A DNA stretch of 64,000 nt from Saccharomonospora marina XMU15 (lineage in GTDB: Bacteria; Actinomycetota; Actinomycetes; Mycobacteriales; Pseudonocardiaceae). The notes below the pieces were generated by a model. The model saw only the letters and a list, made by a program, of their open reading frames with translations. It was not told the origin of the DNA and searched no databases. Positions 56,927 through 64,000 of the stretch are shown here, piece after piece. The DNA lies in contig NZ_CM001439.1 in the NCBI RefSeq assembly GCF_000244955.1, positions 4,831,234 through 4,895,233 of the forward strand, read 5' to 3'. Position 1 is the stretch's first letter; each line of letters starts with the position of its first letter. A program made the position numbers and the translations under genes.

Positions 56927-57238
56927 TCACTTGAGCGCGTTGATGAGCGCCTCGCGCTGGCGCTCACCGAGGCCCGCCGCGCGCCGGTCCGGGTCGATAC
57001 CCGCCTGTTCGAGCAACGCGGCCACCTTGACCTGGCCAAGTCCGGGGACGGCCTTCAGCAACTGGGTGACCTTCGTCTTTCCGACGGTCTTGTCGTCCTT
57101 GGCCCGCATGAGCACCTTGTCGATGCTCTCCCTTCCGGACTTGATGGACGCGAGCAGCTCCGAGCGTGCCTTGCGGGCCTCAGCCGCCTTGGCCAGGGCT
57201 TCCGCCCGCTGCTGCGGAGTCAACGTGGGCAAAGCCAA
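56927..57238 (-). CDS. mihF: actinobacterial integration host factor (mIHF), solitary copy
   Basis: A 103-residue nucleoid-associated protein of the mIHF/sIHF type: basic helix MALPTLTPQQRAEALAKAAE onward, then LLKAVPGLGQVKVAALLEQ (helix-two-turn-helix) and DRRAAGLGERQREALI. These proteins bind and bend DNA without sequence specificity. The usual gene lies between pyrimidine genes and gmk, whereas this copy stands alone between isochorismate synthase and an acyl-CoA ligase, so it is probably a second paralogue. AAAGGA precedes ATG 57238. A GCTTGC-CCGA-GCAAGC hairpin lies 63 bp upstream. Confidence 0.9.
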   Translation of the reverse strand: MALPTLTPQQRAEALAKAAEARKARSELLASIKSGRESIDKVLMRAKDDKTVGKTKVTQLLKAVPGLGQVKVAALLEQAGIDPDRRAAGLGERQREALINALK

Positions 57239-57554
57239 CGTAGTGTTCCTTTCTTCTCGGGTGTCCGCGTAACTAGCGGCGACGAACCAGGTGCGAAGGG
57301 TGCTTGCCCGAGCAAGCGCTGGCCAGGCCGTCTGTTACCACCGCCCCAGTAAACGCCAACATCCGCTGCACCGCGAAGCCGACACGCGATGACCGCCCGA
57401 CCGGGCCATACCTGGTCAGCGGCCTGTAACGCGGTTCGCATCGCCCAGCCCCGTTGCGTAACCGTTGTGCACTCGGCACATGCCGCGTGGCCGAGGACCG
57501 GACTAAAGTCGCGCCTAACCCGAGTTCACCGACGAACCACCGGCAGGAGCCACC
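57239..57554. other. divergent promoter region of mihF and acyl-CoA ligase
   Basis: About 315 bp without a gene. It holds the hairpin-like dyad GCTTGC-CCGA-GCAAGC (57302-57317) and a -10-like TAAAGT (57504-57509) about 46 nt before ATG 57555. Nothing else stands out. Confidence 0.5.
57302..57317. promoter_or_regulatory. GCTTGC-CCGA-GCAAGC dyad upstream of mihF
   Basis: A perfect 6-bp inverted repeat with a 4-nt loop, 63 bp before the mihF start. Operator or leader hairpin; role unknown. Confidence 0.4.
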
Positions 57555-59177
<1,623 letters not shown>

Positions 59178-59242
59178 CGCGGCGGCCGCATTACCCCGCG
59201 GGTAATCGACGGGGTGCTGCCGCCCGAGGCAGGGTCGTCGCC

Positions 59243-59641
59243 ATGGACGAACAAGCCACGAAGCTCATCCACCAGGCCATGCCGTTCGCGCAGCGGCTGG
59301 GCATCGAGGTCCTCGAGCATTCCAAGGACCTCGTCCGCACCCGGCTCGCGTGGGAGCATTCGCTGACCACGCTCGGCGAGAGCATGCACGGCGGCGCCCT
59401 GATGTCGCTCGCCGACGCCACCGGTGCGGCCCTGGCGTACTCCAACATCCCGCGGGGCGCGCAGGGCACCACGACGATCGAGTCACGGACGAGCTTCCTT
59501 CGCCCCATCGGCAGCGGCCACGCCACCGCCTCGGCCCGGCCGCTGCACGTGGGCAGGCGTGTGATCGTGGTCGAGACCGAGATCCATACCGACACCGGGC
59601 GGCTCGCGGCGAAGGTGACGCAGACGCAGGCCGTCATCTGA
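59243..59641 (+). CDS. PaaI-type hotdog thioesterase
   Basis: A 132-residue hotdog-fold acyl-CoA thioesterase. The active-site region is [20 protein letters not shown] (residues 47-66, typical HGG and Asp), followed by [20 protein letters not shown]. Small PaaI-like enzymes release CoA from aryl or fatty acyl-CoA and fit beside the ligase. ATG 59243 follows a weak AGGG site. Its TGA overlaps the probable CTG start of the next gene. Confidence 0.9.
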   Translation: MDEQATKLIHQAMPFAQRLGIEVLEHSKDLVRTRLAWEHSLTTLGESMHGGALMSLADATGAALAYSNIPRGAQGTTTIESRTSFLRPIGSGHATASARPLHVGRRVIVVETEIHTDTGRLAAKVTQTQAVI

Positions 59642-60792
59642 CGAGGACGAGGGCAGCCGAAACGATCGATTACCACGAGACCCGCGGTCCGCGCGGTTTC
59701 CTGCGTGGGAAACCGCGCGGGCTGCGCGCCGGCGAGCAGGGGTTGAGCATCCACGAACCCGTGGGCACGGTCAGCGGTTTCGAGTACGGGTACTGGACCT
59801 GCGAGCCGCGCGTGCCTGCTTCCGGCGCCACCGAGCTGATCGCGTCGTGGAACGCGCGCACACCCGAGGACACGTGGTTGCGTGTCGAGGCGGCCGCGCG
59901 CACCCGCGACGGCGAGCACACCCGGTGGTACGTGCTCGCCGACTGGGCGTACGGGGACCGCGACATCAGGCGCACCAGCGTTGCGGGGCAACGCGACGCG
60001 CACGGCAGCGTCGACGTGGACACGCTCGCGGCCGCGCCGGGCGTCACATTCGTCTCCTACCGGCTCAGGGTCACCCTGCACCGCCGCGAGGGCAGCCGGG
60101 CGACGCCGACGCTGACGGCCGTGGGGGCGATGGCGTCGCGACTGGCCGAGCGATTCGAGGTGGCGACCAGCGAGCCGCAGCGCGATGGCGGGTTCGAACT
60201 CGCGGTGCCACGATTCGCCCAGTACGTGCACCGGGGCCGCTTCGTGGAGTACGGCGGAGGTGGCGAGCACTGGTGCAGTCCAGCGGCCACCGAGATGGTG
60301 GTGGAGTACTGGGGCAAGGGTCCGTCCGAGCGGGAACTGTCGTGGCTGCCGAGTGACTGCCCCGACCCCGGCGTGGTGCACGCGGCGCGCCACACCTACG
60401 ACTACGCCTACCAGGGCACCGGCAACTGGCCGTTCAACACTGCCTACGCCGCTCACTACGGTCTCAATGCGCGGGTCACCCGGCTGCCGGACCTGGCCGA
60501 ACTGCGGCGCCATGTCGCGAGCGGAGTTCCGGTGATCACCTCGCTTTCGTTTCGGCGCGACGAGTTGGACGGCGCGGGCTACGGCAGCGCGGGGCACCTG
60601 ATGGTGGTGGCCGGGTTCACCGACAGCGGTGACGTGATCGTCAACGACCCGGCGGGCGAGACCGCCGACGCGGTGCGCAGGGTGTACCCACGCGCGCAGT
60701 TCGAAACCGCCTGGCAGCGCACCAGGCGTCTCGACGACGAAGGCAGGGTCAGACCCGGGCCAGGTGGGATCGTCTACCTCATCACCCCGTGA
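59638..60792 (+). CDS. C39-family peptidase-like protein, probable non-canonical CTG start
   Basis: A protein of about 384 residues with an N-terminal beta domain (TIDYHETRGPRGFLRGKPRG, then SVSYEYW-like GTVSGFEYGYWTCEP) and a C-terminal papain-like C39 domain: catalytic Cys in GGEHWCSPAATEMV, His in GSAGHLMVVAGF and Asp in IVNDPAGE. Coding-quality sequence runs right up to the PaaI stop, but no ATG, GTG or TTG lies in the first 34 codons; TTG 59743 and GTG 59761 cut into the conserved N-terminal domain. CTG 59638 overlaps the PaaI TGA like an ATGA junction, so coupled initiation at CTG is the best fit. No signal peptide is seen. Substrate unknown. Confidence 0.75.
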   Translation: MTRTRAAETIDYHETRGPRGFLRGKPRGLRAGEQGLSIHEPVGTVSGFEYGYWTCEPRVPASGATELIASWNARTPEDTWLRVEAAARTRDGEHTRWYVLADWAYGDRDIRRTSVAGQRDAHGSVDVDTLAAAPGVTFVSYRLRVTLHRREGSRATPTLTAVGAMASRLAERFEVATSEPQRDGGFELAVPRFAQYVHRGRFVEYGGGGEHWCSPAATEMVVEYWGKGPSERELSWLPSDCPDPGVVHAARHTYDYAYQGTGNWPFNTAYAAHYGLNARVTRLPDLAELRRHVASGVPVITSLSFRRDELDGAGYGSAGHLMVVAGFTDSGDVIVNDPAGETADAVRRVYPRAQFETAWQRTRRLDDEGRVRPGPGGIVYLITP

Positions 60793-60916
60793 GACGGCAA
60801 GGCGGTTTCCGGTCAACGCAACCTGCGTGCGCAAATCCATTCGGATGTCGCCATGACCGCATTCGCCGTGGCAAGCTGCCCTGTTGAAGCTTCGAGGCCG
60901 AAAGGACAGAGAGCCA

Positions 60917-62017
60917 ATGCCGTACGAGGTGCAAGGCGTGGTCGCTCGCGCGAAGGGCCAACCGGTCTCGCTGGAGACCGTGCTGGTGCCCGATCCCGGT
61001 CCCGGCGAGGCGGTGGTCTCGGTCAAGGCATGCGGGGTGTGCCACACCGACCTGCACTACCGCGAGGGTGGCATCAACGACGACTTCCCGTTCCTGCTGG
61101 GGCACGAGGCGGCGGGCTACGTGGAGCAGGTCGGTGAGGGCGTCACCGACCTGCGGCCCGGCGATTTCGTGGTACTCAACTGGCGCGCGGTGTGCGGCAC
61201 GTGCCGGGCCTGCAAGCGAGGCAAACCGTGGTACTGCTTCCAGACACACAACGCGAGCAGGCCGATGACGCTGGCCGACGGCACCAAGCTCAGCCCCGCG
61301 CTCGGCATCGGTGCCTTCCTCGAGAAGACACTCGTCCACAGCGGACAGTGCACGAAGGTCAACCCGGCTGCCGAGCCGGAGGTGGCCGGGTTGCTCGGCT
61401 GCGGCGTGATGGCGGGTATCGGAGCCTCCATCAACACCGGCGCGGTCACCCGGGGAGACACGGTGGCGGTGATCGGCTGCGGCGGTGTCGGTGACGCCGC
61501 CATCGCGGGCGCCCACCTTGCCGGGGCACGCACGATCGTCGCGGTCGACACCGACGACAGGAAGCTGGAGTGGGCCAAGGGGTTCGGTGCCACCGACACC
61601 ATCAACGCGCGTGGCAAGAGCCACGACGAAATGGTGGAAGCGGTACGGGAACTGACCGACTCCTTCGGCGCCGACGTGGTGATCGACGCCGTCGGAATCC
61701 CGCAGACCTGGAAGCAGGCGTTCTACGCTCGCGACCTGGCGGGCACGGTCGTGCTCGTCGGCGTGCCGACACCGGACATGAAGCTCGACGACATGCCGCT
61801 GATCGACTTCTTCGCCCGTGGTGGCTCGCTGAAGTCGTCGTGGTACGGCGACTGCCTGCCCTCCAGGGACTTTCCGATGCTGGTGGATCTCTACCTGCAG
61901 GGCAGGCTGCCGCTGGACAAGTTCGTCACCGAACGCATCGGCGTGGCCGACGTCGAGCAGGCGTTCGAGCGGATGCACAACGGAGAGGTGTTGCGCAGCG
62001 TCGTGGTGTTCGACTGA
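60917..62017 (+). CDS. mscR: S-(hydroxymethyl)mycothiol dehydrogenase
   Basis: A 366-residue zinc alcohol dehydrogenase of the mycothiol-dependent formaldehyde dehydrogenase type. Catalytic zinc ligands are C39 and H63-E64, the structural lobe C93, C96, C99 and C107. The NAD motif is [12 protein letters not shown]. The family-specific [20 protein letters not shown] segment distinguishes it from other dehydrogenases. It detoxifies formaldehyde as S-hydroxymethylmycothiol and also reduces S-nitrosomycothiol, relevant to the NO-producing nitrite reductase in this window. ATG 60917 follows AAAGGA. Its stop is inside a 16-bp tandem duplication. Confidence 0.93.
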   Translation: MPYEVQGVVARAKGQPVSLETVLVPDPGPGEAVVSVKACGVCHTDLHYREGGINDDFPFLLGHEAAGYVEQVGEGVTDLRPGDFVVLNWRAVCGTCRACKRGKPWYCFQTHNASRPMTLADGTKLSPALGIGAFLEKTLVHSGQCTKVNPAAEPEVAGLLGCGVMAGIGASINTGAVTRGDTVAVIGCGGVGDAAIAGAHLAGARTIVAVDTDDRKLEWAKGFGATDTINARGKSHDEMVEAVRELTDSFGADVVIDAVGIPQTWKQAFYARDLAGTVVLVGVPTPDMKLDDMPLIDFFARGGSLKSSWYGDCLPSRDFPMLVDLYLQGRLPLDKFVTERIGVADVEQAFERMHNGEVLRSVVVFD

Positions 62018-62044
62018 AGTCCTGTTCGACTGAGGTGCTGTTCG
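62008..62044 (+). repeat. 16-bp tandem duplication across the mscR stop codon
   Basis: GTTCGACTGAAGTCCT (62008-62023) is followed by GTTCGACTGAGGTGCT (62024-62039) and a partial GTTCG. The first copy holds the mscR stop (62015-62017); the second places GTG 62035 of the next gene. Confidence 0.8.
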
Positions 62045-62664
62045 TCGACCGTAAGTATCCGGCCGAACCGTATCCCGGCGCCCGGCCCGGCTGTTCCTTC
62101 GTGCACCGGGACGGCGCCGGGTACCCGCTGAGCACGGCACGGCCTCGGTGGCGCACCGAGCTGACCCCGGTGCTGGCGTACGGCTCGAACGCCTGCCCGG
62201 AGAAGATCACGTGGCTGCGAAGGACGATGGGGCTGACCGGTGCCGTCGTCGTCGCCCGCGCCCGCTGCCACGGCATGGCTGCCGTCTGGGCGGCCGGATT
62301 CCGGGAGCGTGACGGGGCCAGACCCGCCACGCTCGCCGCCGCGCCGGGCGTCGAGGAGTGGCACGCGGTGTGGTTCGCGACGCCCGATCAGCTCGCGGTG
62401 CTCGACCGCTGCGAGGGCCGAGGTACCCGCTACGACCTGGTCCGGCTGCGCGAGGGCGCGGTGCGGCTCGAGGACGGCTCGCCGGTCGAGGGCGCGCTCG
62501 CCTACGTCGGCGCGGCCGCCGAGCGCATGCCGCTGCTGGTCGATGGCGAGATGGTGCGCATGGCCGTCGTGCCGCAACGGCGGGCTCGGCTGCTCACCGG
62601 CGTTCCCGCCGCCTCACACGGGTTGCGGGTCGAGCCGGTCAGCCGATCAGCTTGCCCGGGTTGA
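62035..62664 (+). CDS. gamma-glutamylcyclotransferase-fold-like protein
   Basis: A 209-residue protein with the N-terminal loop LAYGSNACPEKI (AYGSN motif of the gamma-glutamylcyclotransferase/AIG2 fold), then AAAPGVEEWHAVWFATPDQL and RCEGRGTRYDLVRL. The acidic catalytic residue of the family may be the Glu of CEGRG. Enzymatic role uncertain. GTG 62035 was chosen, as the ORF extension upstream lies inside mscR. Its end overlaps the convergent FAD oxidase by 26 bp. Confidence 0.72.
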   Translation: MLFVDRKYPAEPYPGARPGCSFVHRDGAGYPLSTARPRWRTELTPVLAYGSNACPEKITWLRRTMGLTGAVVVARARCHGMAAVWAAGFRERDGARPATLAAAPGVEEWHAVWFATPDQLAVLDRCEGRGTRYDLVRLREGAVRLEDGSPVEGALAYVGAAAERMPLLVDGEMVRMAVVPQRRARLLTGVPAASHGLRVEPVSRSACPG

Positions 62665-64000
62665 GGATGCCGTTGGGGTCAACCGCGCGTTTGGCCGCGG
62701 CCAGCACCTGGATACCGACATCGCCGATCTCGGCACGCAGGTACGGCGCGTGGTCGGTACCGACGGCGTGGTGATGCGTGATGGTGCCGAGCCCGTCGCG
62801 GGTGATGGCCTCGCACGCCGCCCGCTTCGCGCGGGTCCACTGGCCCAGCGGGTCGCTGTGATCGCGGGCGGCGAGCACCGTGAAGTACAGCGAAGCACCG
62901 GTCTCGTAGGCGTGGGAGATGTGGCACATCACCAGCGGGCGGTCCAGTTCGGCCCGCAACGCAGTGCCGACCCGCTCGTACAGCGTGTCGAGTCGGGACC
63001 AGTGCGCCGCGGTCTCCAGCGTCTCGACGCAGACACCCAGGTCCAGTAGCGCGTCGCGCTGCCTCGGACCGGCGAACCTACCGCGCCGCCACGCCTCGCC
63101 CGGTGCGCGCCCGAGCCGGACGGCGCCCGCCGCGCGCAGCACACGCAGCGCCCGCTTGCGGCGCTGCCGCTGCCCGCCGTGCCAGCCGAGGATCAGCAGG
63201 CAGGGCCGGTTGAGCCCGCGAGCCGACAGGTACCGGCGCAGCAGCGCCGCCTTGCCACCCGCGAGCGCGAGCGATCCGGCAGTTTCGTCCACATCGGACA
63301 GCCTGGTGACGTCGGCGAGCAGGCCGTGCTGTGCGAGCACGCGCACCACCTCGGTACCGCGTTGCCACCCTTCGATCGCCAGCGCCTCGAACCGCTGTTC
63401 GGTCGGCACCGGACGGATACGGACGGCCACCTCGGTGAGTACGCCGAGCGCACCCTCGCTGCCGACGGCGAGCTGGCGCAGGTCCGGTCCTGCGGCCGAT
63501 GCGGGCGCGACACCGAGGCGCCACTCGCCCACCGGGGTCGCCACCCGCACACCGGTGACCATGTCCTCGAACCTGCCGTATCCGGAGGAGGCCTGGCCCG
63601 CGGAGCGGGTCGCGGCGAACCCGCCGATGGTGGCGCGTTCGAACGACTGTGGCACGTGCCCGAGGGTGAACCCGTGTTCGCCGAGCAGGCGCTCGGCTTC
63701 CGGCCCACGCACTCCCGCCTGCAGCACCGCGATCCGGGAGACCGGGTCGACACTGACCAGCCGATCGAGCCGCTGCAGGTCCAGGACCACCACCGCAGGC
63801 TTGTCCCCGCGCAGTGCCGTCACCCCGCCGACCACCGAGGTGCCACCGCCGAAGGGGACAACGCCGATGTCGTGTGCCGCGCACACCTGCAGCACCCGCT
63901 GCACCTGCTCCGGATCAGCGGGTAGCACGACGGCGTCGGGCACGGCCAGCCCTGCCGCGCTCCTGCGGCGCAGCAGGTCGAGGTAGGAGAGCCCACCCGT
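62639..64000 (-). CDS. FAD-linked oxidase (alkyldihydroxyacetonephosphate synthase-like), 5' end outside window
   Basis: A flavoprotein of the VAO/PCMH superfamily. 453 codons are visible and the reading frame is still open at the right edge (GLSYLDLLRRRS), so the N-terminus is missing. FAD-binding region: FGGGTSVVGGVTAL, then GHVPQSFERATIGGFAATRS and SSGYGRFEDMVTGVRV. The C-terminal cap has MCHISHAYETGASLYFTVL and the HHHAVGTDHAPYL active-site segment, as in AGPS-type enzymes that make ether lipids; glycolate/lactate oxidase-type roles cannot be excluded. Confidence 0.9.
   Translation of the reverse strand, partial: TGGLSYLDLLRRRSAAGLAVPDAVVLPADPEQVQRVLQVCAAHDIGVVPFGGGTSVVGGVTALRGDKPAVVVLDLQRLDRLVSVDPVSRIAVLQAGVRGPEAERLLGEHGFTLGHVPQSFERATIGGFAATRSAGQASSGYGRFEDMVTGVRVATPVGEWRLGVAPASAAGPDLRQLAVGSEGALGVLTEVAVRIRPVPTEQRFEALAIEGWQRGTEVVRVLAQHGLLADVTRLSDVDETAGSLALAGGKAALLRRYLSARGLNRPCLLILGWHGGQRQRRKRALRVLRAAGAVRLGRAPGEAWRRGRFAGPRQRDALLDLGVCVETLETAAHWSRLDTLYERVGTALRAELDRPLVMCHISHAYETGASLYFTVLAARDHSDPLGQWTRAKRAACEAITRDGLGTITHHHAVGTDHAPYLRAEIGDVGIQVLAAAKRAVDPNGILNPGKLIG

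Overview
This is a high-GC (roughly 70%) window from an actinomycete, most likely of the family Pseudonocardiaceae. The lineage markers are an EspG/PPE-like/EspC-like ESX accessory operon, a mycothiol-dependent formaldehyde dehydrogenase, an actinobacterial integration host factor, a ShbA-type sigma factor, a DUF6292 protein, KstR-type steroid-regulon boxes, and several starts that look leaderless. The genus is not decided by anything I can see. I see no tRNA, rRNA, insertion sequence, integrase or CRISPR array. The DNA looks like ordinary chromosome with accessory cassettes.

Layout. 1-3027: sugar or polyol uptake and oxidation (ABC solute-binding protein, zinc dehydrogenase, divergent SorC-type regulator with a 16-bp palindromic operator). 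3201-8444: seven-gene minus-strand ESX-type operon ending in a secreted serine hydrolase. 8628-11027: XRE-NACHT-membrane STAND protein. 11411-16129: KstR-type SDR/DUF1214 operon next to the PAPS-forming cysD-cysNC pair, with a TetR regulator (16254) whose putative operator recurs in front of both units. 16905-18135: deazaflavin-type nitroreductase and a divergent TetR. 18309-24528: a frameshifted gene, ShbA-like sigma factor, an orphan HTH-adenine methyltransferase, a membrane protein, and a degenerate GGDEF/EAL protein. 24706-30044: nitric oxide/nitrite cassette (hemerythrin-DUF2249, Cys-containing regulator, membrane protein, membrane-anchored three-cupredoxin nitrite reductase). 31164-33380: M23 peptidase and two small conserved proteins. 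33446-36583: copper efflux (CopA, CopZ, CsoR). 36748-44402: methyltransferase, FAD monooxygenase/TetR, sortase with secreted partner, RecQ, DedA, small secreted protein. 44477-49125: CysQ, SnoaL-like protein, KstR-box-controlled sulfotransferase, LysR, PRISE-type reductase. 49147-64000: MntR-like regulator, acyl-CoA metabolism, phosphopantetheinyl transferase plus isochorismate synthase, a solitary mIHF gene, C39 peptidase, mycothiol-dependent formaldehyde dehydrogenase, and a truncated FAD oxidase.

Two themes connect separate parts of the window. First, CysD/CysNC (make PAPS), a PAPS sulfotransferase and CysQ (removes PAP) sit with perfect or near-perfect KstR-type palindromes in front of the sulfotransferase and the SDR/DUF1214 operon. 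This suggests sulfonation chemistry inside a steroid/isoprenoid catabolic regulon. Second, a 21-bp tandem repeat family occurs at three places (24607-24705, 30057-30160, 46993-47118). Each array starts at or within about a dozen bases after a stop codon, has the same orientation as the gene it follows, and changes sequence in the same order from first to last unit. I know of no described element that explains this, and it is the best candidate here for something undescribed.
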